Positions 54,655 to 62,543 of a DNA stretch of 64,000 nucleotides are shown here, piece after piece; position 1 is the first letter of the stretch, and each line of letters begins with the position of its first letter. Both the position numbers and the translations under genes were made by a program. Source of the DNA: Sphingobium lignivorans. Lineage in GTDB: Bacteria > Pseudomonadota > Alphaproteobacteria > Sphingomonadales > Sphingomonadaceae. The DNA is taken from NCBI RefSeq assembly GCF_014203955.1, contig NZ_JACHKA010000001.1, positions 1,922,001-1,986,000 on the forward strand, given 5' to 3'. The notes beneath the pieces were generated by a model, which searched no databases, was not told where the DNA came from, and saw only the letters and a program-made list of their open reading frames with translations.

Positions 54655-55893
54655 GTGTCGAAGAATGTCATCGTGATTGGCGGCGGGGTGGTCGGGTTGG
54701 CCGCAGCCGCTGCATTAGTGGAAGCCGGCCATCAGGTTCGCGTGATCGCCCCTCTCAGCGACTCGCAGCCAGCGAGCTGGGGCAATGCCGGGCACATCGC
54801 TGTCGAGCAAGTCGAACCGCTCGCATCGCGGGCTGCGATCCGCTCCGTTCCGCGACGCCTTTTCTGGCGGGGCGGCGCCTTGTCCCTACCTGTCGCGAGC
54901 CTCGCGACATGGCTCCCCTTCACGCTGCGGTTGGTGCGCGCAGCCGCGCCTTCCCGGTTCGAAGCGGGCAAGACGGCGCTGCGAGGCTTGCTCGCCGCGT
55001 CCCTCCCGGCCTGGCGGCGCCTCACGCAGCGGATGGAAACTCCCGATCTCCTGCGGGAAGATGGTCACTTCATCCTTTGGGAAAAGCATGAATCCGCCCT
55101 CAGGGGTGAGGCGGCCTGGAGCGCCGTCGACACGGGCGAAGCGCACTTCCGCAGAGCCAGCGTCGATGAACTCGCGCATCTCGGCAATCTCATCCTCCCC
55201 AAGCCAGCCGACGCGATCCGTTTCGAAGGCAGTGCCCATATTGCCGATCTCGGGCTTTGCCTGGACGCGCTTCGCAGACTCGTCGAGCGGAGCGGCGGCG
55301 AGATGCGGGACGGACGCGCCAGCGCCCTTGCATCCGGGCCTTCGGGCGGGGTCTTGGTCACGCTCGAAACCGGCGAATGCCTCGAGGCGGATCATGCCCT
55401 GCTCTGCGCGGGCGCGCGTTCATCCGAGCTGATGCGCCCGCTCGGCTACCATGTCCCGATGATCGACGAACGGGGTTATCATGTCGAGGCGCCGGTCACC
55501 GCCGCGCAATGGCCGGAACATCTGCCGCCCATCGTCTTCGAGGACCGGCAGATGATCGTGACGCGCTTCAGGGACAAGCTGCGCGCGGCGAGCTTCGTGG
55601 AACTCTCGAGGCCGGGCGCCCCCGCCGATCCGGCCAAATGGCAACGGCTAGAGGACCATATCGCAGCACTCGGCCTCCCGATCGGCAAGGACGCAACGCG
55701 CTGGATGGGCTCGCGCCCTACCCTTCCCGATTATCTGCCGGCCATCGGCCGGTGCTCGCGCCATCCCGCCATCTTCCATGCCTTCGGGCATCAGCATCTC
55801 GGCTTGACGCTGGCCGCCGTCACGGCCGACATAGTGGCCGACATGATCGCCGGAAAAGCGCCACCCCCGGCGCTCTCCCTCGATCGCTTCTGA
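54655..55893 (+). CDS. DadA-like FAD dehydrogenase, probable D-hydroxyproline dehydrogenase
   Basis: A 412-aa flavoprotein with the N-terminal dinucleotide motif [20 protein letters not shown] and the C-terminal MGSRPTLPDYLPAIG and FGHQHLGLTLA blocks of D-amino-acid dehydrogenases (DadA). Beside a hydroxyproline epimerase it most likely oxidises cis-4-hydroxy-D-proline to 1-pyrroline-4-hydroxy-2-carboxylate and passes electrons to the respiratory chain. The GTG start has AGAGG upstream. The M24 peptidase gene follows 21 bases later. Confidence 0.88.
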   Translation: MSKNVIVIGGGVVGLAAAAALVEAGHQVRVIAPLSDSQPASWGNAGHIAVEQVEPLASRAAIRSVPRRLFWRGGALSLPVASLATWLPFTLRLVRAAAPSRFEAGKTALRGLLAASLPAWRRLTQRMETPDLLREDGHFILWEKHESALRGEAAWSAVDTGEAHFRRASVDELAHLGNLILPKPADAIRFEGSAHIADLGLCLDALRRLVERSGGEMRDGRASALASGPSGGVLVTLETGECLEADHALLCAGARSSELMRPLGYHVPMIDERGYHVEAPVTAAQWPEHLPPIVFEDRQMIVTRFRDKLRAASFVELSRPGAPADPAKWQRLEDHIAALGLPIGKDATRWMGSRPTLPDYLPAIGRCSRHPAIFHAFGHQHLGLTLAAVTADIVADMIAGKAPPPALSLDRF

Positions 55894-55914
55894 CTTTTGA
55901 CGCAAGGAATGACC

Positions 55915-57111
55915 ATGACACAGATCGGCGGCTCGGATGCGGCAACGGAGCTGGCATCCCTTGGCCCATGGCCCTCGCCGGCCCCGGCCATAACCGCGGA
56001 CGAATATGCCAGCCGCATCGCCAAGGCGCGGACTCTGGCGGCGCAGGAAGGTGTGGACGCGGTCTTGATCGGCGCCGGTCAGAGCTTCAATTATTTCGCC
56101 GGGTTGGGCTGGGGCGAGACCGAGCGGCTGGTCGCCATGCTGCTGCCGCTCGATGGCGAACCGATCTTCATCTGTCCCCGCTTCGAGCTCGGCTCGCTGG
56201 AAGCGGAGCTGGCGATCAGCGGCGACATCCGCCTCTGGGAAGAGGACGAGAATCCGATAGCGCTGCTGGCGGACGCCTGCGCGCAAAGGAAGGTGCGTTC
56301 GCTCGCCATCGATCCGGCGATGAGCTTCGGTTTCGTGCATCGCATCCGCAATGCCATGGGTGGCCTGCGCATCGAGAGCGCCGCACCGATCATCGACGGA
56401 TGCCGTCGCGCCAAATCATCCGCCGAGCTCGCGCTCATGCAGCAGGCCAAGAACATGACGCTGGAAGTGCAGCGCCGCGCGGCCCGCATTCTGCGCCCCG
56501 GCATTCGCGCCAGCGCCGTCACGCGGTTCATCGAGGATGCGCACCGCGCTCTCGGCGCCTCCGGCAACAGCTTCTGCATCGTGCTGTTCGGCGAGGCGAC
56601 GGCCTATCCGCATGGCCTTCCCGGCGATCCCGAACTGCGCGAAGGCGACATGGTGCTCATCGACACGGGCTGTCGCATCCGGGGATACAACTCGGACATC
56701 ACGCGCAGCTATGTCTATGGCGAGCCGACTGCCGAGCAGGCGCGTATCTGGTCCCTGGAGCAGGAAGCGCAGCAGGCGGCATTCGACGCTGTCCGGCCCG
56801 GCCGGGCCTGTCAGGACATCGACGATGCCGCGCGCGCGGTGCTGGAGCGCGGCGGACTGGGGCCGGATTATCGGCTGCCGGGCCTGCCGCACCGCACCGG
56901 CCATGGCATTGGCCTCTCCATCCATGAAGCACCCTATCTGGTGCGCGGCGACAAGACGCCGCTGGAACCGGGCATGTGCTTCTCCAACGAACCGATGATC
57001 GTCGTGCCCGGCCGGTTCGGCGTCCGGCTGGAGGACCATTTCCATGTCACCGAGACCGGCGCGCAATGGTTCACCCCGCCCTCCCCGGCCATCGACCGGC
57101 CTTTCGCCTGA
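55915..57111 (+). CDS. M24 family metallopeptidase (X-Pro aminopeptidase/dipeptidase type)
   Basis: A 398-aa protein. The N-terminal creatinase-like domain covers about residues 15 to 165. The C-terminal pita-bread domain shows metal ligands in IDTGCRIRGYNSDITRS (two Asp), HRTGHGIGL (His), NEPMIV (Glu) and RLEDHFHV (Glu). Such enzymes cleave X-Pro bonds. Release of proline or hydroxyproline from peptides fits the surrounding genes. No signal peptide, so it acts in the cytosol. The ATG at 55915 has AAGGA six bases upstream. Confidence 0.88.
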   Translation: MTQIGGSDAATELASLGPWPSPAPAITADEYASRIAKARTLAAQEGVDAVLIGAGQSFNYFAGLGWGETERLVAMLLPLDGEPIFICPRFELGSLEAELAISGDIRLWEEDENPIALLADACAQRKVRSLAIDPAMSFGFVHRIRNAMGGLRIESAAPIIDGCRRAKSSAELALMQQAKNMTLEVQRRAARILRPGIRASAVTRFIEDAHRALGASGNSFCIVLFGEATAYPHGLPGDPELREGDMVLIDTGCRIRGYNSDITRSYVYGEPTAEQARIWSLEQEAQQAAFDAVRPGRACQDIDDAARAVLERGGLGPDYRLPGLPHRTGHGIGLSIHEAPYLVRGDKTPLEPGMCFSNEPMIVVPGRFGVRLEDHFHVTETGAQWFTPPSPAIDRPFA

Positions 57112-57117
57112 GCGGCT

Positions 57118-57145
57118 CGGACGCCCTGCAAGCTGCGGGCGTCCG
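57118..57145. terminator. Hairpin between convergent M24 and Ldh-family genes
   Basis: A 9-bp perfect stem (CGGACGCCC at 57118 to 57126, GGGCGTCCG at 57137 to 57145) with a 10-base loop lies in the 43-bp convergent gap. There is no T-tract, so it is a terminator-like structure only. Confidence 0.45.
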
Positions 57146-57154
57146 GCGCGGCGA

Positions 57155-58174
57155 TCAGGCGGTCCGGGTCAGTTCCTCGTAAAGTTCGCGGGCAATCGTC
57201 ACCCCTTCGGCCGGCGTGCGGCGGCGCGCCGCGAAACGGCGCTCGGAAGGCAGGCGGGCGCCCTGACCGGTGATGCCCTCGAACAGCGCTTCCGCCCGCG
57301 CGATGTGCGCGGCTGCCGCCTCGCCCAATATGCCCGCCGGATCGATGGCAATCACGATTTCCCCGCCATAAGGCGAGGCGAGCGCGCCATCGTCATGCGC
57401 CAGCGACTCCGCGCTGGTCATGTCGCCGATCAGCGGCCCGGCCAGCAATTCAACCATCGTTGACAGCGCGGAGCCCTTGTGCCCGCCGAAGGTGAGCAAT
57501 GCGCCCGCCAGCCCCGCTTCCGGGTCCGTGGTGGGGTTGCCTTGCGCATCGATCGTCCAGCCTTCGGGAATGGGCTTGCCGGCGCGCCGATGCAGTTCGA
57601 TCTCGCCGCGCGCGACGGCGCTGGTCGCGAAATCGAAGACATAGGGGTCGCGGTCCGGGCGCGGCCAGCCGAACGCAATGGGATTGGTGCCGAAGAGCGG
57701 CGCCGTGCCGCCCGCCGGCGCTACCCAGGCATGGCTGGGCGTACAGGCCAGCGCGACGAGGCCGTGCGCCGTCACCGCCTCGATCTCCGGCCAGAGCGCC
57801 GCGAAATGAACGCAATGATTGATCGCGAGAATGGCGATGCCGTGCGCCTGCGCCTTCTCGACCAGCAGCGGCAAGCCCTGGTCGAATGCGGCCTGCGCGA
57901 AGCCGCCATCCGCATCCACGCGCACCACCGCCCCGGCGGCTGGGACGATGCGCGGCACGGCATGGGGGTTCACCTTGCCTGTCTCCAGCGTGCGGATGCA
58001 ATTGGTCAGGCGGTAGACACCATGAGCCGCGCAGCCATCCCGCTCCCCGGCCACGATGGTTTCGGCCACCAGCGGAACATGTGCCTCACCGAGCCCATGA
58101 CGTCGCAACACCCGATAGGCGAGGTCGCGTACATCATCGAGCGAGAGGTGAATCATCGTCTTATCGTCAGCCAT
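57155..58174 (-). CDS. Ldh-family NAD(P)H-dependent oxidoreductase (imino-acid reductase type)
   Basis: A 339-aa protein of the malate/L-lactate/ureidoglycolate dehydrogenase (Ldh2) fold, not the Rossmann type. Signatures are ERDGCAAHGVYRL with the conserved His, INHCVHFAALWPEIEA, PLFGTNPIAFGWPR and FGGHKGSALSTMVELLAGPL. Family members include delta1-pyrroline-2-carboxylate and delta1-piperideine-2-carboxylate reductases, which fit a locus processing cyclic imino acids. Other keto-acid substrates remain possible. It is divergent from the arabinofuranosidase gene across operator site 2. Confidence 0.82.
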   Translation of the reverse strand: MADDKTMIHLSLDDVRDLAYRVLRRHGLGEAHVPLVAETIVAGERDGCAAHGVYRLTNCIRTLETGKVNPHAVPRIVPAAGAVVRVDADGGFAQAAFDQGLPLLVEKAQAHGIAILAINHCVHFAALWPEIEAVTAHGLVALACTPSHAWVAPAGGTAPLFGTNPIAFGWPRPDRDPYVFDFATSAVARGEIELHRRAGKPIPEGWTIDAQGNPTTDPEAGLAGALLTFGGHKGSALSTMVELLAGPLIGDMTSAESLAHDDGALASPYGGEIVIAIDPAGILGEAAAAHIARAEALFEGITGQGARLPSERRFAARRRTPAEGVTIARELYEELTRTA

Positions 58175-58264
58175 GCTATCCTATCCCTCAGCCACCCTGC
58201 GGGCTGCAACGAATTGATCGAGCCATTGTCGGCCGACCAATCCAGAGCTTGCAGGAAAGCGGGA

Positions 58265-58274
58265 ATCGTATACG
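58265..58274. promoter_or_regulatory. Putative GntR operator, site 2
   Basis: The same 10-mer ATCGTATACG lies in the 132-bp gap between the divergent Ldh-family and DUF1680 genes, 32 bases before the DUF1680 start codon and 90 bases from the Ldh start. Confidence 0.6.
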
Positions 58275-58306
58275 TTATAACCATCAAGGGTCAATCGAGT
58301 AAGAAC

Positions 58307-60724
58307 ATGATCGATACGCAGTGCGGCCGCCGCTCCTTCCTGCTGGGTTCGGCAGCGGCGGTCCTGACGCCCGGCGCGGCACAGGCCGCGAGCCGACTCG
58401 CGGCGCGACCGTCCGCCACCCCGCTCGAACGGGCCCGGCCGCTGCCGCTCAGCGCCACGCGCCTCCTCCCCTCCCCTTATGCCGATGCCGTGGACGCCAA
58501 CCGGCGCTACCTGCTGCAGCTCGAGCCGGACCGCTTGCTGCACAATTTCCTCGTGCATGCCGGGCTGGAACCCAAAGGCGAGGCCTATGGCGGATGGGAA
58601 GGCGACACGATCGCCGGGCATACGCTCGGTCACTATATGACCGCACTTGCGCTGATGCATGCGCAGACGGGGGACGCGGAATGCGCCCGACGCGCGCTCT
58701 ACATCGTCGATGAGCTGGAGCGGGCCCAGAAGGCGTCTGGTGACGGCTATGTCGCCGGCTTCACGCGCCGCAACGGCGATGTCGTGGAGGACGGCAAGGC
58801 GATCTTCCCCGAAATCATGGCTGGCGAGATCCGCTCCGCCGGCTTCGATCTCAACGGATGCTGGGTCCCCTTCTACAACTGGCACAAGCTCTACGCCGGG
58901 CTGTTCGACATCCAGACCTGGATCGGCAGCGACAAGGCGATTCCCATTGCCGTCAGCCTCTCCGGCTATATCGAGAAAGTGTTCGCCTCGCTGGACGACA
59001 CGCAATTACAGACCGTGCTGGACTGCGAGCATGGCGGCATCAACGAGAGCTTCGCCGAACTGCATGTGCGCACCGGCGATCCGCGCTGGCTGGCGCTGGC
59101 CGAGCGCATCCGCCATCGCAAAGTGCTCGATCCGCTGAGCCGTGGCGAGAATTCACTCCCCTGGATCCATGCCAATACCCAGATCCCCAAGGTCATCGGC
59201 CTTGCCCGGCTTCACGAGATCACCGGCCGGGCCGACCATGCCATCGCGGCGCGCTATTTCTGGGATACGGTCGTCCATCGCTACAGCTATGTGATCGGCG
59301 GCAATGCGGACCGGGAATATTTCCCCGATCCGGACACCGTCTCCCGCCACATCACCGAGCAGACCTGCGAGAGTTGCAACACCTACAACATGCTCAAGCT
59401 GACGCGGCATCTCTATGCCTGGCGGCCCGAAGCAAGCCTGTTCGACTATTATGAGCGCGCGCACATCAATCATATCCTCGCACAGCAGCGGACGGACAAC
59501 GGCATGTTCGCCTATATGGTCCCGCTGATGTCCGGCACGCATCGGGCCTGGTCCGATCCGTTCGACAGCTTCTGGTGCTGCGTGGGCAGTGGCATCGAGA
59601 GCCACTCCAAGCATGGCGAATCGATCTGGTGGGAAGAGGACGACCAGCGCAAGGCCGGAGAAGCCCTCGTCGCCAACCTCTATATTCCGTCGCGCACGCA
59701 GTGGAGCGCACGCGGCGCCACGCTGGTGATGGAAACCGCTTACCCCTTCGACGGGGAGATCGATATTGCGCTGGCCGAGCTCGCGAAGCCCGGCACTTTC
59801 ACGCTCGCCCTGCGCATCCCGGCCTGGTGCGACGAACCGGCGGTGCTGATCAACGGCAAGGCATGGAAAGCGACGCCCGCGGATGGCTATATCGCCATCA
59901 AGCGGCCATGGAAGCGCGGCGACGGCATCCGGCTGTCCCTGCCCATGAAGTTGCGCATGGAGCCGACACCGGACGACCCCTCTACCGTCGCCTTCCTGCG
60001 CGGTCCTGTGGTGCTGGCCGCCGACATGGGGCCGGCCGACAAACCCTTCGACGGACCGGCGCCCGTGCTTGTCTCCAGCAACGTGCTTGGCGGCTTTTCT
60101 CCCGAGCCCAAGCCTGCGCCGTCTGCCCCGCCCCTTTATCGGGCGACAGAGATGGCCCGCCCGGCGCCGCTCGCCTTTGCGCCTTTCTTCCAGCAGCGGG
60201 ACCGGCGCACCGCCGTTTATTTCCGCCGCTTCACGGAGGAGAACTGGCAAGTCGCCCAGCAGGCCTATGCCGCCGAGCAGGCTGCCCTGCGCGATCTCGA
60301 CCGGCGATCGGTCGATGTCATGCACCTGGGCGAAATGCAGCCCGAGCGGGACCATGAGCTGGAATCGAAGATCTCCTACACCACCACCTATCGTGGCCGG
60401 CATGGGCGCGACGCGCGGTTCGAGGGGTTCTTCGCCTTCCGCATGAAAGTGCGCCCCGGCCCGCTCATCCTGCGCGCCACCTATTGGGGCGAGGAGCGCA
60501 ATCGCAGTTTCGAGATTCTCGTCGATGGCGAGAAGATCGCCACGCAGACGCTCGACGCCGCACATCCCGGCGCGTTCTTCGATGTCGACTATGCGATCCC
60601 GGACCATCTCACGCGGGGCAAGGACAGCGTCATCGTCCGCTTCCAGGCCGCTCCCGGCAGCACCCGGATCGGCCCCGTTTTCGGGTGCAGGATCTTCACG
60701 CCGCCAAAAGCACAGGCCACTTGA
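58307..60724 (+). CDS. GH146/GH127-type (DUF1680) beta-L-arabinofuranosidase, Tat-exported
   Basis: An 805-aa exported glycosidase. The N-terminus CGRRSFLLGSAAAVLTPGAAQA is a Tat signal peptide. The (alpha/alpha)6 barrel carries the zinc-thiolate active site: E355 and C357 in CESCNTYNMLKL, and C424-C425 in FWCCVGSGIESHSKHGE. By analogy with Bifidobacterium HypBA1, Cys424 is the nucleophile and E337 (NADREYF) the acid/base. HypBA1 removes beta-L-arabinofuranose from hydroxyproline-linked oligosaccharides, which matches the hydroxyproline genes around it. The ESCNTYNML signature fits GH146 best. The C-terminal 250 residues form beta-sandwich domains. Confidence 0.88.
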   Translation: MIDTQCGRRSFLLGSAAAVLTPGAAQAASRLAARPSATPLERARPLPLSATRLLPSPYADAVDANRRYLLQLEPDRLLHNFLVHAGLEPKGEAYGGWEGDTIAGHTLGHYMTALALMHAQTGDAECARRALYIVDELERAQKASGDGYVAGFTRRNGDVVEDGKAIFPEIMAGEIRSAGFDLNGCWVPFYNWHKLYAGLFDIQTWIGSDKAIPIAVSLSGYIEKVFASLDDTQLQTVLDCEHGGINESFAELHVRTGDPRWLALAERIRHRKVLDPLSRGENSLPWIHANTQIPKVIGLARLHEITGRADHAIAARYFWDTVVHRYSYVIGGNADREYFPDPDTVSRHITEQTCESCNTYNMLKLTRHLYAWRPEASLFDYYERAHINHILAQQRTDNGMFAYMVPLMSGTHRAWSDPFDSFWCCVGSGIESHSKHGESIWWEEDDQRKAGEALVANLYIPSRTQWSARGATLVMETAYPFDGEIDIALAELAKPGTFTLALRIPAWCDEPAVLINGKAWKATPADGYIAIKRPWKRGDGIRLSLPMKLRMEPTPDDPSTVAFLRGPVVLAADMGPADKPFDGPAPVLVSSNVLGGFSPEPKPAPSAPPLYRATEMARPAPLAFAPFFQQRDRRTAVYFRRFTEENWQVAQQAYAAEQAALRDLDRRSVDVMHLGEMQPERDHELESKISYTTTYRGRHGRDARFEGFFAFRMKVRPGPLILRATYWGEERNRSFEILVDGEKIATQTLDAAHPGAFFDVDYAIPDHLTRGKDSVIVRFQAAPGSTRIGPVFGCRIFTPPKAQAT

Positions 60725-60743
60725 CCGAGGCGAATGAAGGTAT

Positions 60744-60753
60744 ATCGTATACG
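60744..60753. promoter_or_regulatory. Putative GntR operator, site 3
   Basis: A third identical ATCGTATACG lies in the 54-bp gap between the DUF1680 gene and the gamma-glutamyltransferase gene, 25 bases before the latter's ATG. It implies a separate promoter for the peptidase pair. Confidence 0.6.
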
Positions 60754-60778
60754 TCAGTCTTTGACAGGGGGTAGCTTC

Positions 60779-62506
60779 ATGAGATTCAGGCGTTCGCTGG
60801 CCGTGCTCGGCCTTTCCACCGCGTTTGTCATGGCAGTGCCTGCAGCCATATCCCCTGTCTACGCGCAGGAGCAGGGTGCCAAGCCGGCGGCCCATGCCCG
60901 CAGCGCGATGGTCTCAGCCAATCACCCCATCGTTTCGCGCGCCATGCTGGACACGCTGAAGAAGGGCGGCAATGCCATGGACGCCGCGCTGGTCGGCGTG
61001 ATCATGCAGCCGATCATCGAGCCGCAGATGACCACTCTCGCCGGCGGCATGTCGATCCTCTATTATGAAGCGAAGACCGGCAAATATTACTATCTCGATG
61101 CCGAACTGGACCACAGCTCGAAGGGCGCGAAGATCACGCCGTCCTGGACCGCGATGACGACAGCCGGGAGCGCGGTGCCGGAAACGTCCGGCATTCGCAT
61201 CGGCGTTCCGGGCACCGTCGCCGGACTGAAGGCAGCGGCGGACCGCTTCGGCTCGCTCAAATGGGCGGACTATTTCCAGCCATCCATCAAGGTGGCCGAG
61301 CAGGGCTTCCCGATGTATTCCTTCCTTTACGGGGACATGGCGGAAGCCTCCATCGGACGGCTCGCCGCTTATCCTTCCGGCCGCGAGGAATTCATGCCGC
61401 AGGGCTATGTGCCGCCCGTCGGCACCACGGTGACTCGCCCCCGCCTCGCCGCCACGCTCAAGCGCATCGCGGCCGCCGACGGCGTGGATTATTTCTACAA
61501 GGGCGCCTGGGCGCAGAAGTTCGTGAGCGAGGTACAGCGGACCGGCGGCATGCTGAGCATGGCCGATCTCGCCGGCTACCAGGTGCGCTGGAACGAGCCC
61601 GTGCGCACCACTTACAAGGACTTTGAGATCATCAGCGCGCCCCCGCCCTCCACGGCCGGTACGCTCATCGGCATGATCCTCAACATCATCGAACCCTGGG
61701 ATCTCAAGGCGGCGCCGCATTTCACCCAGTCCGCCGAGAGCTTCGCGCGGATCCGCCAGGCTTTCGCATTCGCCGAGAGCGCGACGGACATGTTCATCAA
61801 GGACCCGCTGTCCTTCAACCTGCCGGTCGAGTCGCTGTTGTCCAAGGATTATGCGGCGATCCTCACTGCCCAGATCGACGGCAGCATGCCCAAGACGGTG
61901 AAGAGCGCGGCCGCCCTGCCGCCGAGCGGTATGGAGTTCGCAGCCGACTTCTCGCGGCCCGATCCGCACAAGACCGATACCGACCATATCGTGGCTGTCG
62001 ACAAGGACGGCAACATGGTCTCGGTCACCCACACGGTCTACGGCTCCACCTTCGGCACGGGGCTCGTGGTGGACGGCGTCGTCGTCAACACCGGCAATGG
62101 CTTCCCCGGCACGGACAAGGGGCCCGGCAAGCGCGTGATCTCCCCCTTCCCGCCCACGATCGTGGCGAAGGCCGGGAAGCCCGAGCTGGTCATCGGTTCC
62201 CCGGGCCTCTCCTCGCGCGCGGTGGCGCTCACGCTCATCAATTATCTGGGCTATGGGATGTCGCTGGAGCAGTCGGTGGACGCGCCGCGCTTCTCCGGTT
62301 CGCAGCCCGGCGTCCCGACCATCATCGAGACGCGTGTGTCGGAAGCCGTCCGGGAGAGCCTCAAGACCGACTATGGCGTGGCCGTGCATCCCACCACGCC
62401 CTATAACTGGCATCTGGGCTCCATTCACGCGATCGCCCGCGGGGCGGACGGTACGCTGACCGGCGTGGCCGACCCGCGTCGTTCGGGCGAGGCCATCGGT
62501 TATTGA
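60779..62506 (+). CDS. Gamma-glutamyltransferase family protein, periplasmic
   Basis: A 575-aa Ntn-hydrolase proenzyme. The signal peptide ends PVYA-Q near residue 30. The N-terminal block SANHPIVSRAMLDTLKKGGNAMDAALVGVIMQ is typical. The maturation and catalytic nucleophile is T401 in DTDHIVAVD, followed by GNMVSVTHT and FGTGLVVDG. It would hydrolyse gamma-glutamyl bonds of small peptides. The ATG at 60779 is preceded by AGGGGG, and an operator-like site lies just upstream. A start at 60734 would place the operator inside the gene and spoil the signal peptide. Confidence 0.9.
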   Translation: MRFRRSLAVLGLSTAFVMAVPAAISPVYAQEQGAKPAAHARSAMVSANHPIVSRAMLDTLKKGGNAMDAALVGVIMQPIIEPQMTTLAGGMSILYYEAKTGKYYYLDAELDHSSKGAKITPSWTAMTTAGSAVPETSGIRIGVPGTVAGLKAAADRFGSLKWADYFQPSIKVAEQGFPMYSFLYGDMAEASIGRLAAYPSGREEFMPQGYVPPVGTTVTRPRLAATLKRIAAADGVDYFYKGAWAQKFVSEVQRTGGMLSMADLAGYQVRWNEPVRTTYKDFEIISAPPPSTAGTLIGMILNIIEPWDLKAAPHFTQSAESFARIRQAFAFAESATDMFIKDPLSFNLPVESLLSKDYAAILTAQIDGSMPKTVKSAAALPPSGMEFAADFSRPDPHKTDTDHIVAVDKDGNMVSVTHTVYGSTFGTGLVVDGVVVNTGNGFPGTDKGPGKRVISPFPPTIVAKAGKPELVIGSPGLSSRAVALTLINYLGYGMSLEQSVDAPRFSGSQPGVPTIIETRVSEAVRESLKTDYGVAVHPTTPYNWHLGSIHAIARGADGTLTGVADPRRSGEAIGY

Positions 62507-62543
62507 TCTGCTGCCAGCATCGTTGAGAAAGAGACTGTCCCCC

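Noticed and set aside
57479..58306. Upstream extension of the DUF1680 frame
   Set aside because: It is antisense to the Ldh-family gene and would bury the Tat signal peptide and operator site 2.
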